NCBI GenBank assembly: GCA_001310455.1
Contig: BAXG01000002.1
Location: 124,001 to 188,000 of the forward strand
Direction: 5' to 3'
Length of the DNA: 64,000 nt
Source: Photobacterium sp. JCM 19050
GTDB taxonomy: Bacteria > Pseudomonadota > Gammaproteobacteria > Enterobacterales > Vibrionaceae
Made by a program: the position numbers and the translations under genes. The notes below the pieces were generated by a model. It searched no databases, had not been told where the DNA came from, and saw only the letters and a list, made by a program, of their open reading frames with translations. Of this stretch, positions 9,977 through 21,914 are shown piece by piece (position 1 is the first letter of the stretch; every line of letters begins with the position of its first letter).

Positions 9977-10686
9977 CCGGAAATGAGCCCGGCAAGAGTG
10001 TTTTTACAATATTTTAACAATATTCAGCTTAGCCTATTAGCTATCACCTGACACATAGGCGAAATTTAGAACAATATTCTGATTTTCCTTTTTTGATCCA
10101 ACTCTCATGCTTTTTCTGTGTTTATGGATATGGGGCGAAACTGAAAGATGTTTCGCAAATTCCGCATGTTCTTTTTTTGAATAAGCAACCCTCATTTTAT
10201 TCCCTGCGCGAATAAACAAGTATTTTGTCATTTATGTAACTCATTGAATTTAATCAACTGATTTCTTTGTTTTAACTTAGTTTGCTGTTTCAAACGATGC
10301 TGCAAAGTCAAATCTCATTCGATAATTAATGTAATTAAATTACGTAATAGGTTACAAATCGCCTTTAACAAAGAAATTATAGCGAATCCAGATTTAGTGC
10401 TGGAAAACGTTTGAATTTGGTGTTTTGAGCTTTAACTCTAATTGTTCGTAACTGACTGATAATTAAGTTTTCATAAGACTAATGTCTAAGGGTTATTTTT
10501 AATTTGGTGGTTGATTTTTAATTAGCAATCCGCCAACTTAAAAAAGCGCTCCGGGGGAGTCCAAGAAAAGCCAATAAAATAAAAAACTGAAAGAACGGTC
10601 GTGAAAAAGTTACAAATGAAATGCTTCACGGCCAATGTAATCACTGCCAGTCAATAGAAATCGCGTTATCAGGGAGGATGATGGCT
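9977..10686. promoter_or_regulatory. Long AT-rich non-coding region upstream of aceB
   Basis: About 700 bases without a convincing gene. The stretch is conspicuously AT-rich with many short TTAA/AATT tracts. It contains a ten-base palindrome ATTACGTAAT at 10339-10348 inside GTAATTAAATTACG, which loosely resembles an ArcA-type site. The glyoxylate operon is expected to be tightly regulated by carbon source, so a large regulatory region or an untranslated leader is plausible. I see no definite terminator, riboswitch or small RNA. Confidence 0.4.
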
Positions 10687-12293
10687 ATGACGATGGAGAA
10701 GCAGGCTATGAGCCAGCAGTTACACTTCACACAACCATTAACGGAATACCAAAAGGAAGTGGTGTCCGATGAAGCCATCCAGTTTCTCAGCAGTTTGGTA
10801 AGTAAATTCGCCCCACGAGTAAAAAGCCTGCTGGAAGCGCGAGAAGCAAGGCAACAAGAAATCAATGATGGCCAACTGCCGGACTTTCTTCCAGAAACTC
10901 AGGCTATTCGCGACGGAGATTGGACAATTCGGGGCATCCCTGCTGATCTCCAGGACAGACGTCTGGAAATAACCGGGCCGGTTGAGCGCAAGATGGTGAT
11001 CAATGCGCTCAATGCCAACGTGAAAGTTTTCATGGCGGATTTTGAAGACTCATTTGCCCCAGCTTGGGATGCCACTATTGATGGCCAGATTAACCTCCGT
11101 GATGCCATCAACGGGACAATCGAATATACCAACCCGGGGAACGGCAAAGAATATCGCCTCAATGAAGATCCGGCTGTATTGATTTGCCGGGTGCGTGGCC
11201 TGCATTTACCGGAAAAGCACGTCTTGTTTAACGGTGAAGCCATTCCGGGTTCTCTTTTCGATTTTGCGCTTTATTTCGTCAATAACTATAAAAACCTGCT
11301 TAAAAAAGGCAGCGGACCTTATTTCTACCTTCCAAAGCTTCAGGCTCATCAGGAAGCAGCATGGTGGAGTGACGTGTTCAGTTTTGCCGAAGATGAATTT
11401 GGCCTGGCTCGTGGCACCATCAAGCGACGGTGTTGATTGAAACACTGCCTGCAGTGTTTGAGATGAATGAAATCCTGCACAGCCTGAAAGACCACATTGT
11501 TGCGCTTAATTGCGGGCGCTGGGATTACATCTTCAGCTATATCAAAACGTTGCGTAACTACCCTGACCGGATTCTGCCGGATCGCCAGGTGGTTACCATG
11601 GACAAGCCTTTCCTTAATGCTTACTCAAGGCTGCTTATCCGGACCTGTCACCGCCGCGGCGCGTTGGCGATGGGAGGGATGTCTGCCTTCATCCCTTCCA
11701 AGGATCCGGAAAAAAATGCCTGGGTACTGGACAAAATCCAAGCGGATAAGCAGCTCGAAGCCAACAACGGACATGACGGTTCCTGGGTGGCTCACCCCGG
11801 CCTCGCAGACACGGCCCGTGCGGTATTTGACCTGGCGCTTGGTGAAAAGCCCAACCAGCTTGATATCAGCCGTGAGCAGGACGCACCTATTACTGCAGAG
11901 GAGTTGTTGGCTCCCTGTGAAGGCGACCGTACCGAAGATGGAATGCGCCATAACATTCGGGTGGCGGTCCAATACATCGAAGCATGGATTTCAGGGAACG
12001 GTTGCGTACCGATTTACGGCCTGATGGAAGATGCGGCTACTGCTGAGATATCACGAGCGTCTATTTGGCAGTGGATCAAGCACGGAAAGGATCTGAGCAA
12101 CGGAAAGACAGTAACTAAAGCGCTGTTCGAACAGTTCCTTGAGGAAGAAATATCGGTACTGGAGCAAGAGCTTGGCTCTGAGCGTTTCAATGCCGGTCGC
12201 TACAAAGAAGCCGGTGAGCTGATGAACAGGCTCACAACCAGTGATGAGCTGACAGGCTTCCTTACATTGCCAGGATATGAGTATTTGCCTTAA
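10687..12293 (+). CDS. aceB: Malate synthase A (one frame break)
   Basis: Condenses glyoxylate with acetyl-CoA to malate in the glyoxylate bypass. The restored protein has ~535 residues and closely follows malate synthase A along its length: ITGPVERKMVINALNANVKVFMADFEDS, CRVRGLHLPEKH, NCGRWDYIFSYIKTL, NNGHDGSWVAHPGLADTA and ATAEISRASIWQWI. An A is missing near 11423 (AAA read as AA, ..RGTIKATVLIETLPAVFEMNE..). Several in-frame ATGs follow AGGGAGG at 10671-10677; I chose 10687 for spacing, though 10681 or the ATG before SQQLHF (10708) is possible. aceA follows 85 bases downstream in the same orientation. Confidence 0.92.
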
Positions 12294-12378
12294 GCCTTCA
12301 GGCTGAAAAGGCACCTTTGAACCTACGTTTGCTAATAATAAATTCGGCCGAGGCCGGTGAGACAAGAGGGACTTTAAA

Positions 12379-13689
12379 ATGACAATGACTCGTCAACAGA
12401 TGATTGAAGCCATCGAAAAAGACTGGGCTGAAAACCCGCGCTGGAAAAACGTAAAGCGTACCTATACCGCAGAAGAAGTGGTGACGCTGCGTGGTTCAGT
12501 CGTACCGGAAAACACCATTGCCCAAAACGGCGCAGATAAGCTGTGGTCACTGGTTAACGGCAGTGCGAAGAAAGGTTACGTTAACTGTCTGGGTGCACTG
12601 ACCGGTGGTCAGGCTGTTCAGCAAGCAAAGGCGGGTATTGAAGCGATTTATCTGTCAGGCTGGCAGGTAGCGGCTGACAACAACACGGCATCCAGCATGT
12701 ACCCGGACCAGTCCCTCTACCCAGTCGATTCCGTACCGGCTGTTGTTAAGCGTATCAACAACTCTTTTCGCCGTGCAGACCAAATCCAGTGGTCACGTGG
12801 TGTTGCGCCGGAAGATGAGAATGGCACTGACTACTTCCTCCCTATCGTTGCAGATGCAGAAGCCGGATTCGGTGGTGTACTGAACGCGTATGAGCTGATG
12901 AAGAGCATGATCGATGCCGGTGCGGCAGGTGTGCACTTCGAAGACCAGCTTGCATCTGTGAAGAAGTGTGGCCACATGGGTGGTAAGGTTCTGGTTCCTA
13001 CTCAGGAAGCTGTGCAAAAGCTGGTTGCTGCCCGTCTCGCAGCGGATGTCGCCGGCACTACCACACTGGTTATTGCCCGTACCGATGCAAACGCAGCAGA
13101 CCTGCTGACGTCAGATGCTGACCCATATGATGCGGATTTTGTGACCGGTGAGCGCACTGCAGAAGGTTTCTACCGTGTACGTGCCGGAATTGACCAGGCG
13201 ATCTCCCGAGGCCTTGCTTACGCACCATACGCAGACCTTATCTGGTGTGAAACCGCCACACCTTGTCTGGAAGAAGCGCGCAAGTTTGCAGAAGCTATCC
13301 ATGCGCAGTTCCCGGATCAGTTGCTGGCGTACAACTGCTCGCCATCGTTCAACTGGGAGAAAAACCTGGATGCAGATACTATTGCCAAGTTCCAGCAAGC
13401 GCTGTCTGATATGGGTTACAAGTACCAGTTCATCACTTTGGCCGGTATTCACAACATGTGGTACAACATGTTCGATCTTGCCCACGCTTATGCGCAGGGT
13501 GAAGGAATGCGTCACTACGTTGAGAAAGTTCAGCGTCCGGAGTTCGAAGCGGCAGAACGCGGTTATACCTTCGTTGCTCACCAGCAGGAAGTGGGTACCG
13601 GCTACTTCGATACTATGACCAACATCATTCAGGGTGGTGCGTCTTCTGTAACGGCTCTTACCGGGTCAACAGAAGAAGACCAGTTCTGA
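12379..13689 (+). CDS. aceA: Isocitrate lyase
   Basis: Cleaves isocitrate to succinate and glyoxylate, the first step of the bypass completed by the upstream aceB. 436 residues, intact, the usual length for the short enterobacterial/vibrio type. The catalytic signature KKCGHMGGK (cysteine near residue 195) and the substrate-site block NCSPSFNW are present. The start has AGAGGGAC upstream. No aceK follows, so isocitrate dehydrogenase kinase is not encoded in this cluster. A GC-rich hairpin lies just after the stop. Confidence 0.96.
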   Translation: MTMTRQQMIEAIEKDWAENPRWKNVKRTYTAEEVVTLRGSVVPENTIAQNGADKLWSLVNGSAKKGYVNCLGALTGGQAVQQAKAGIEAIYLSGWQVAADNNTASSMYPDQSLYPVDSVPAVVKRINNSFRRADQIQWSRGVAPEDENGTDYFLPIVADAEAGFGGVLNAYELMKSMIDAGAAGVHFEDQLASVKKCGHMGGKVLVPTQEAVQKLVAARLAADVAGTTTLVIARTDANAADLLTSDADPYDADFVTGERTAEGFYRVRAGIDQAISRGLAYAPYADLIWCETATPCLEEARKFAEAIHAQFPDQLLAYNCSPSFNWEKNLDADTIAKFQQALSDMGYKYQFITLAGIHNMWYNMFDLAHAYAQGEGMRHYVEKVQRPEFEAAERGYTFVAHQQEVGTGYFDTMTNIIQGGASSVTALTGSTEEDQF

Positions 13690-13695
13690 TGAAAA

Positions 13696-13715
13696 CGGCG
13701 CGGTTCGCCGCGCCG
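13696..13715 (+). terminator. UUCG-capped hairpin after aceA
   Basis: Perfect eight-base stem CGGCGCGG/CCGCGCCG closed by a TTCG tetraloop, six bases after the aceA stop. There is no T run after it, so it may stabilise the 3' end or act with Rho instead of terminating on its own. Confidence 0.6.
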
Positions 13716-13831
13716 CTACTCCTAGTGAGAAACCTTGTTGATTGATATTGGTAACATATTGACAAACTTTGGTAATTAACACGCTTTGTTACGTTCTACT
13801 GCGATAGCTAAACGTGGTGATTTTGGGGAGC

Positions 13832-14440
13832 TTATGCTCCCATTTTTTGGTTCGTACGTTTGTCACACCACGTCTTTGCGGCATTGAGTGTTTGTCGGTA
13901 GATATCCGGGAACGCACTTTCCAGATCGGCGTAGTGCTTTTCGATAGTCGCAAAGCATCCGGCCAGCGGAGCCATTCGCGGGGTCCTGGTAGACATTCTT
14001 TCAAGGGCAAAGCCCACAGTGTCCAATTCCCGGTAAGATAAAATCCACCCTTCCTGCCACATTCTCTGGCTGACTGAAATAAAGCGTTCCGGCAATGGTT
14101 CGTTGTCGGGGATGCGGCACGCAAGTTCCGCTTGGGAAACAAACTTTTCCAAGGGCGCGGGGTGGTAATCGACCCAATGCCGGGCCAGGAAATGATCCCA
14201 GGTAATATCAAGGGCAATTGCGCTGAAGCGATACACATCGGGAGGAAAATGTTTCCGACAGGCTTTTACTTCCGGAAGCGCATCAATAAAACCGTCAACA
14301 AACCTGTGAAGATAAATGGCGTCACTGAGCGTTGGGGAAAACGTGTTTTCCGGTTTCCCCCGGATAAAATCAGCGGCCAGATTACCCAGAAGGCTGCTGC
14401 CGCACTGTTCAGCGATGTGCAAGTGAGCAAGGTAGTTCAA
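13832..14440 (-). CDS. acpH: Acyl carrier protein phosphodiesterase-like protein (AcpH)
   Basis: AcpH-family proteins remove 4'-phosphopantetheine from holo-ACP. About 202 residues. Typical blocks are NYLAHLHIAEQ, GNLAADFIRG, SDAIYLHRFVDGFID (with family His/Asp residues) and LDITWDHFLARHW. The frame allows two TTG starts, at 14459-14461 and 14438-14440. I prefer the second because GGAG lies five bases upstream and it gives the family N-terminus NYLAHLH; there is no ATG choice. It lies directly downstream of the CBS-domain gene on the same strand, so the two are probably co-transcribed. Confidence 0.85.
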   Translation of the reverse strand: MNYLAHLHIAEQCGSSLLGNLAADFIRGKPENTFSPTLSDAIYLHRFVDGFIDALPEVKACRKHFPPDVYRFSAIALDITWDHFLARHWVDYHPAPLEKFVSQAELACRIPDNEPLPERFISVSQRMWQEGWILSYRELDTVGFALERMSTRTPRMAPLAGCFATIEKHYADLESAFPDIYRQTLNAAKTWCDKRTNQKMGA

Positions 14441-14475
14441 CGGAGCTCCGGAGTGATTCAAATACTCCTTCTATC

Positions 14476-14922
14476 TTACTCGTCTTCCTCCAGCGGTTCT
14501 GTCTCTTCCTGAATTTCCAGCAGTGTGATGGCAATGGATACGAAATCGGTATCCGTGATGATCCCAACCAGCTTCTGGTTGGATACGACCGGCAGGCAAC
14601 CAATTTTATGATGCTGCATATATTTGGCCGCTTCTTTTAACCCTCCCTTGGGGGAAATGCTGTGAAGCTTTCTGTCGGTGTATGCATCAAGCGGTGTATC
14701 CATCATCGAGTCACGGTTTCCACCCGACTGGTGGGTAAGGCTGGATTCCTGAGCAGCAAGAATATCTCGCTGGGTAACCAGACCGAGTAAGTGTTGGTGG
14801 CTATCGACAATGGGTAAATGGCGGATACCGTGTTTAGCCATCAACTCCTTGGCTTGGGCAATAGTATCCCTCGCACTGAGGAACAAAGGATGCGGGGTCA
14901 TCATGTCCTGAACGGTAAACAT
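14476..14922 (-). CDS. Two-CBS-domain protein
   Basis: 148-residue protein made of a Bateman pair of CBS domains (residues ~1-60 and ~78-138; VQDMMTPHPLFLSARDTIAQA and LPVVSNQKLVGIITDTDFV), ending in an acidic tail (EEETEPLEEDE-like). CBS pairs usually bind adenosine nucleotides and regulate a partner. No catalytic domain is attached, so the partner is unknown. A strong AGGAGG lies just before the ATG at 14920-14922. It precedes acpH by 35 bases on the same strand. Confidence 0.85.
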   Translation of the reverse strand: MFTVQDMMTPHPLFLSARDTIAQAKELMAKHGIRHLPIVDSHQHLLGLVTQRDILAAQESSLTHQSGGNRDSMMDTPLDAYTDRKLHSISPKGGLKEAAKYMQHHKIGCLPVVSNQKLVGIITDTDFVSIAITLLEIQEETEPLEEDE

Positions 14923-15129
14923 AAATGCCTCCTTTTTGTAGGGTATTTATGTTTAATGTAGAGGAAGGCTTACAAAAAATGGTGACCTAACTCTCTATTT
15001 GCATTGAAAGCGAGCGTGAAAACGAGCTGATTGTCACCATCAATAACAAAATAATCAAACATGTGTCGCACGAATGAAGCTTGCTGATAATCTTATTTAA
15101 ATGTGAGTGATTTTCGAGCTGAGTAGTTG

Positions 15130-16121
15130 ATGCGATACCTGCCTGTAGTGTTCCTGTCTGTTGCCCTGTTTTCGGCGATGAAAGAGGCGGAAGCCAATAG
15201 CCCGCAACCCCTTATTGTTGGAGGAAACAATGCAAGCGTTGCTGAGGTGCCTGGCAGGCATTAGTCCGGATCAGCAAGCTGGGCAGTACGTATTACTGTG
15301 GTGGAGCCATCATCGCGAACAGGTGGGTCGCGACGGCAGCGCACTGTTTAGATCAAGACCCTGTAGAAAAAGACGGTGTTATTTCTTCCGTTAACAGCTC
15401 CCAGGTTTCTGTTTCATCCGGATTCACCAACATTTACAACGCCCCTTCATACACAACGCCGGTGAAACAAGTCTACCTATATAGTGGCTACGATGACCGG
15501 ACACTCAGAGCTGACATCGCGCTTATTGAGTTATCTGCTGATACACCACCCCAAACACGAAAAATACAGCCGGCAGACACTGCCACACAGGCCAACTTAG
15601 ATGCAGCACTGGTTGCCCAATCCAACCACGCCATGTTGGTCTCGGGATGGGGGCGCACGAGTACCGGCAGTGCAGGTGCAACGTATTTACAAAAAGCGGA
15701 TGTGAACGGTGTGGCCGATACCAGTTGCTACTGGACCGGAAATGCTGCCAGCAACCAGGTAATATGCGCAGCCAGTACGCCAACAGCAACATGTAAGGGC
15801 GATTCCGGTGGGCCGCTGGTCTGGGTTGACCCGGTATATTCCGGCGACGCCGACGGCGGGAGGCGTCTGGTAGGCATTGTCAGTTTTGGTTCCTCAAATG
15901 GCTGTGCAACGGGGGTTCCTGATGGCTTTACAGAAGTGGCTACATTCAAAGATTGGATTGATGGATGTATGGCGGGCAGTTGCCCTGCGGCTTCAATAGA
16001 AAACACCAAAGCCTCCAGCTCCGGAAGCGGAGGGGGATCAGCAAACCCTGCGTCGTTATTCGCGCTTATGCTGACGCTGGTAATGGTACGAGTAAGAAAG
16101 GCACTTTGTTGCAATGACTAA
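15130..16121 (+). CDS. Secreted chymotrypsin-fold serine protease with GlyGly-CTERM tail, copy 1 (one frame break)
   Basis: S1-family protease, 330 residues after repair. A signal peptide covers ~1-22, IVGG follows at 29-32, and the triad is H72 (ATAAHC), D129 (RADIALIEL) and S226 (CKGDSGGPL). A glycine/serine linker (~298-304) then a hydrophobic segment and basic end form a GlyGly-CTERM-like sorting tail. Such tails are processed by rhombosortase after type II secretion, as in the vibrio Ves proteases. The residue at trypsin position 189 is Ala (A220), while position 226 is Asp (D265). A T is missing near 15252 (CCTTGG read as CCTGG), restoring VPWQALVRISK and the CGGAIIANRWV block. It is a tandem relative of the next gene. 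Confidence 0.85.
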
Positions 16122-16270
16122 AGTGAAGTAGCTCGTTATTGGAAATTTTCTGGCGTGAAATGGATTGATTTTTATACATCCGCCTGTTTAGTCTTCTTCT
16201 TCAATACACTAATTAACTGATATCACAAACCTATTGTGGTACAGCTCGCGTGACTTATACGGAGAGAGGG

Positions 16271-17265
16271 ATGCGGCTTGCGGCACAACTATTCTTCACA
16301 ATTTTTTCTGCTTGTTTGTCATTTCATTCAATGGCAGAAACTAGTAGCCGCATTATCAATGGAAGTGATACAGCGTTTTCAGAAATCCCCTGGCAAGTTC
16401 TGGTTAAACTGAAAACTAACTCGGGGACGTACCGCTGCGGTGGTACTGCGGTAGACAAGGGGTGGATTGTCACAGCTGCTCATTGTGTTGATGTTGACAC
16501 TATTAGCAAAGATGGTCATTTTCAGGAAGCTTCTTATGAACAAGTGTTTGTCTCTGCAGGGCATTCGCGTCTGGATGACGCGATGGCTCTTTCTAACGAA
16601 ATTCCTGTGTCTGGTGTATACATTCATCCTGGCTACAGTGACATAACTTATGAAACGATATTGCTCTTATAAAGGTGCGAACAGGCCTGCCTCATGAAAC
16701 GAAGTTTATGGCTTTGGCCGATGCAAGTGTCCAAGCGAGTTTAGACAGCCAACTTAGCCAGATGTCAGGTGAAAAAGAGATGTCTGTAACCGGTTGGGGA
16801 CTCATAGACAATTTTCAAACAGAACCTGATAACCTTCAAATTGCTACTGTTGTTGGCGTGGATGATTCCAATTGCTCATGGACTTCAAAGTTGGCCAATT
16901 CTGCAATAATTTGTGCGGACAGCTCACCAAGCGGGGTGTGCAATGGTGATTCCGGTGGACCTTTAATTTGGAAAGACCCTGTGTTTTCGGGCGATCCTGA
17001 TAATGGGAGAAGATTGGTCGGAGTGGTGAGTTTTGGGCTGGGAATTTGTGGATTACCCGGAGCCCAGGACGCATACACGGAAGTTGCATCTTATCTGGAT
17101 TGGATAGACCGGATAAGAAATGAGAACCCAGACACTAACTTTGATTCACTTCCATTTGGATCGGGATCTGGTGGTAGTAACCATTGGTTATGGTTGATAG
17201 TTTTAGCTCTCATTGCGTCGGTCCGCAAAGTTTATTTACCGACAAGGCCCGAATCATTGTTATAA
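16271..17265 (+). CDS. Secreted chymotrypsin-fold serine protease with GlyGly-CTERM-like tail, copy 2 (one frame break)
   Basis: Paralogue of the upstream protease, 331 residues after repair. Signal peptide at ~1-22, activation site RIING at 27-31, and triad H71 (VTAAHC), D130 (DIALIKV, restored) and S228 (CNGDSGGPL). The GSGSGG linker at ~298-302, a hydrophobic helix and a basic end resemble the GlyGly-CTERM tail. Trypsin position 189 is Gly (G222) and position 226 is Asp (D267), as in copy 1. A base is missing near 16655, just before the catalytic Asp. The ATG at 16271 is preferred over an upstream in-frame GTG because it begins the signal peptide and has GGAGAG upstream. A strong hairpin closes the unit. 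Confidence 0.83.
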
Positions 17266-17269
17266 TAAC

Positions 17270-17300
17270 GGCAAGGAATGGCACCCCGCCATTCCTTGCC
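17270..17300. terminator. Long perfect hairpin after protease copy 2
   Basis: A perfect 12-base stem (17270-17281 with 17289-17300) and a seven-base loop start five bases after the stop codon. The T tail is short (AATTT), but the stem strength suggests a terminator isolating queA. Confidence 0.7.
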
Positions 17301-17365
17301 AATTTGCTTGATATTGCACCCCAGCAGCCTATACTAGCCTGCTGCTGTAAATTGGGGCCAGTTTC

Positions 17366-18417
17366 ATGCAAGTTTCAGATTTTCATTTCGACCTGCCGGA
17401 CGAGTTAATTGCCCGGTATCCGCAACCAGATCGTACCGCAAGCCGCCTGCTTACGCTGGACGGAAACACCGGTGCGCTTGAGCACCAAAACTTCCGCCAT
17501 ATCCTGGAGCTGATTCAGCCGGGTGACCTGATGGTATTCAACAATACCCGGGTAATTCCTGCGCGCGTATTTGGCCGTAAAGCCTCTGGCGGCAAGATTG
17601 AAGTGCTGGTGGAGCGGGTCTTGGACCAAAAGACCATTTTGGCTCATGTCCGTGCGTCTAAAGCCCCAAAACCGGGTACCGAGCTTTTCCTCGGTGAGAA
17701 TGATGAGTTCTCAGCGGAAATGGTTGCCCGTCATGATGCGCTGTTCGAAATCCGTATTAACGGCGAACTGGCGGTACTTGAGGTGCTGGAGCAAATTGGC
17801 CATATGCCGCTGCTCCTTATATTGACCGTCCGGATGAAGACAGCGACAAAGAGCGTTACCAGACGGTATATAACGCCAAGCCGGGCGCCGTCGCCGCGCC
17901 GACAGCCGGCCTGCACTTCGACGAGGCAATGCTGGAAGCGCTGAAGGCCAAAGGTGTTGAAACAGCCTTTGTCACCCTGCACGTTGGCGCGGGTACCTTC
18001 CAGCCGGTGCGTGTAGATACGATTGAAGACCATGTCATGCATGCAGAGTACGCTGAAGTACCACAAGATGTGGTTGATGCCGTGAAAGCTGCAAAGGCGC
18101 GTGGTGGTCGGGTAATTGCTGTTGGTACCACTTCTGTTCGCTCGCTGGAAAGCGCGGCACAGGCAGCCAAAAAGAAAGGGGTTGAATTAGAGCCTTTCTT
18201 TGATGATACCCAAATCTTTATCTACCCGGGTTACGAGTGGCAGCTCGTGGATTGTCTGGTAACAAACTTCCACCTGCCGGAATCTACGCTCATTATGCTG
18301 GTCAGCTCGTTCGCCGGATACGACAATGTGATGAACGCCTATAAAGAAGCGGTAGAAAACCACTACCGGTTCTTCAGCTACGGCGATGCAATGTTTGTGA
18401 CGCGCAAACAAAACTGA
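17366..18417 (+). CDS. queA: S-adenosylmethionine:tRNA ribosyltransferase-isomerase QueA (one frame break)
   Basis: Transfers and isomerises the ribosyl group of SAM onto preQ1 in tRNA to make epoxyqueuosine. The restored protein has 350 residues with the full family pattern: [30 protein letters not shown], restored [34 protein letters not shown] and [21 protein letters not shown] is missing near 17813 (CCTCC read as CTCC). It is the first gene of queA-tgt-yajC-secD-secF, the standard gammaproteobacterial order, although a hairpin lies between queA and tgt. Confidence 0.93.
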
Positions 18418-18425
18418 ATTTATTA

Positions 18426-18457
18426 AACAACGGAAGCCTTAACCGGTTTCCGTTGTT
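18426..18457 (+). terminator. Hairpin between queA and tgt
   Basis: Ten-base perfect stem AACAACGGAA/TTCCGTTGTT with a 12-base loop, starting eight bases after the queA stop and followed by a weak AT-rich tail. It may attenuate rather than fully end transcription, since tgt usually follows queA in one unit. Confidence 0.55.
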
Positions 18458-18499
18458 ATTTATAGGGTGCACCGGGCAAGGCCTGTTGGCACCGGGTAA

Positions 18500-19663
<1,164 letters not shown>

Positions 19664-19697
19664 TATTAACTACAACTAACAATGAGGATGTGACTTC

Positions 19698-20027
19698 ATG
19701 TTTATTTCACAAGCACACGCTGCTGCTGAAGGTGCCCCACAGGGCGGTGGTATGCAGCTGTTCATCATGCTGGCTCTGTTCGCGGTAATTTTCTATTTCA
19801 TGATCTACCGTCCGCAATCCAAGCGCGTGAAAGAGCATAAGAACCTGATGGCTTCTATGAAGAAAGGTGATGAAGTGCTGACCAACGGTGGTCTGGTGGG
19901 TAAAATCACCAAGATTGCTGAAGACAACGATTTCATCGTTATCGCGCTGAACAATAACAGCGAAGTGACCATCAAGCGTGACTTCGTGACTGCCGTTCTG
20001 CCAAAAGGGACTATCCAGTCTCTGTAA
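19698..20027 (+). CDS. yajC: Preprotein translocase accessory subunit YajC
   Basis: Small inner-membrane partner of SecDF. 109 residues, with one transmembrane helix (~20-38, MQLFIMLALFAVIFYFMIYRP) followed by a cytoplasmic domain with the conserved GDEVLTNGGLVGKI. Intact. A GAGGATG ribosome site precedes the ATG. It lies 27 bases before secD in the standard order. Confidence 0.95.
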   Translation: MFISQAHAAAEGAPQGGGMQLFIMLALFAVIFYFMIYRPQSKRVKEHKNLMASMKKGDEVLTNGGLVGKITKIAEDNDFIVIALNNNSEVTIKRDFVTAVLPKGTIQSL

Positions 20028-20054
20028 AATCATACGCCATGAAGGATCGTAGCT

Positions 20055-21902
20055 GTGCTTAATAGATATCCTTTGTGGAAGTACATTATGTTGGTGCTGG
20101 TACTTTTTGTCGGCACCCTTTATGCGCTTCCCAATATATACGGCGAAGATCCAGCGGTTCAAATCTCCGGGGCGCGTGGCGCCTCGGTTGATCTTTCGAC
20201 TCTGGATGACGTCAAACAAATCCTGAACAAACAGGATATTCCTTTCAAATCTGTTGCTCTCGAAAATGGCCAGGTTCTGGTCCGTTTCAATAATACAGAT
20301 ACTCAAATCAGTGCCCGTGATGAGCTGGGTAATGATCTGGGTAAAAACTACGTAGTCGCCCTCAACCTTGCCCCTTCTACACCAAAATGGCTTGAAGCTA
20401 TTGGTGCCAGTCCTTTGAAACTGGGTCTTGACCTGCGTGGTGGCGTTCACTTCCTGATGGAGGTGGATATGGATGCCGCTATGGACAAGCTGCTGACTCA
20501 ACAGGAAGATGCGTTCCGCACAGAGCTGCGTGAAGACAAAATCCGTTACCGTGCTGTGCGCACCGGTGACAACGATTCTGTCGAAGTCATGCTTCGCAAC
20601 AGTGCGGATATGGACAAGGCAGAAGCCCTGCTGAAAAAGAACCATCCTGACATGCTCTTCACAACGGACTCTGCCCGCCATGCAGTAAAAGCTGTGTTCA
20701 GTGAAGCGCGTCTGAAGGAAATCCAGAACTACGCGGTAGAGCAGAACATCACTATTCTGCGTAATCGTGTGAATGAACTGGGTGTCGCCGAGCCATTGGT
20801 TCAGCGCCAGGGAGCAAACCGTATTGTGGTTGAACTGCCGGGTGTTCAGGACACTGCGCGTGCCAAGGAAATTCTTGGGGCGACTGCAACCCTGGAATTC
20901 CGTGAAGTGGACGACACTGCCGACTTGGCTGCAGCCGCGGCAGGCCGTGTACCACCGGGCAGTGAAGTGCTGAAAACCCGTGATGGTCGTCCGGCTGTGC
21001 TGAAAAAGCGCGTTATTCTGACCGGTGACCATATTACGGATGCAAGCTCCAGCTTTGATGAGTACAGCCGTCCACAGGTAAATATCTCGCTTGATGCCGA
21101 AGGTGGCAGCAAGATGTCTGCGTACAGTAAAAAGAACATCGGTAAGCTGATGGCGACCGTGTTTGCAGAGTACAAGGACAGCGGCAAGCGCGATGCCAAT
21201 GGTAAAGTTGTTCTCGAGAAGCATGAAGAAGTAATCAACCAGGCGACTATCCAGTCAGCCTGGGCCGCAACTTCCGCATTACGGGTATCGACTCCCAGGC
21301 AGAAGCGCACAACCTGTCTCTGCTGCTGCGTGCCGGTGCCTGATTGCACCTATCTCTATTGTTGAGGAGCGCACCATTGGCCCATCTATGGGTCAGCAGA
21401 ACATTGATATGGGTATCCAGGCATGTATCTGGGGCCTGGTGGCAGTGATGGTTTTCACCATGCTGTATTACCGTGGTTTCGGCCTGATTGCCAATCTGGC
21501 ACTTGGTACCAATATCATCCTGGTTATCGGTGTCATGTCGATGATTCCGGGGGCGACCATGACGCTGCCGGGTATTGCCGGTATCGTGTTGACGGTGGGT
21601 ATGGCGGTCGATGCAACGTGCTTATCTTTGAGCGTATCCGGGAAGAGCTTCGCGACGGGCGTTCGCCTCAGCAGGCAATTCACCAGGGTTATGCCAACGC
21701 ATTCAGCACCATTGCCGATGCCAACATCACCACGTTGATTACCGCTATCATCTTGTTTGCGGTGGGTACCGGGCCTGTTAAGGGCTTCGCGGTTACCCTG
21801 TCTATCGGTATCCTGACTTCCATGTTTACAGCCATTGTGGGCACCCGAGCTGTGGTGAACCTCATCTATGGTGGTAAGCGTGTTAAGAAGCTGTCGATTT
21901 AA
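20055..21902 (+). CDS. secD: Protein translocase subunit SecD (three frame breaks)
   Basis: Inner-membrane RND-type subunit that uses the proton motive force to pull exported proteins out of the Sec channel. The restored protein is ~616 residues, the normal length. An N-terminal helix is followed by a large periplasmic domain ([32 protein letters not shown]) and six C-terminal helices ([39 protein letters not shown]). Bases are missing near 21260 (CCC read as CC), 21340 (CCC read as CC) and 21616 (AAA read as AA); each addition restores the conserved SecD sequence. The start is GTG at 20055. secF follows 12 bases later. Confidence 0.92.
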
Positions 21903-21914
21903 GGAGACCTGAGC

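Noticed and set aside
10037..10231. 64-residue minus-strand ORF upstream of aceB
   Set aside because: No usable ribosome site, AT-driven composition and no recognisable domain. It could be a remnant, but I cannot support it as a gene.
19707..21224. 505-codon minus-strand open frame antisense to yajC and secD
   Set aside because: Translation is rich in His, Gln and Phe with no domain, and it exactly shadows a confident gene. A codon-usage artefact.
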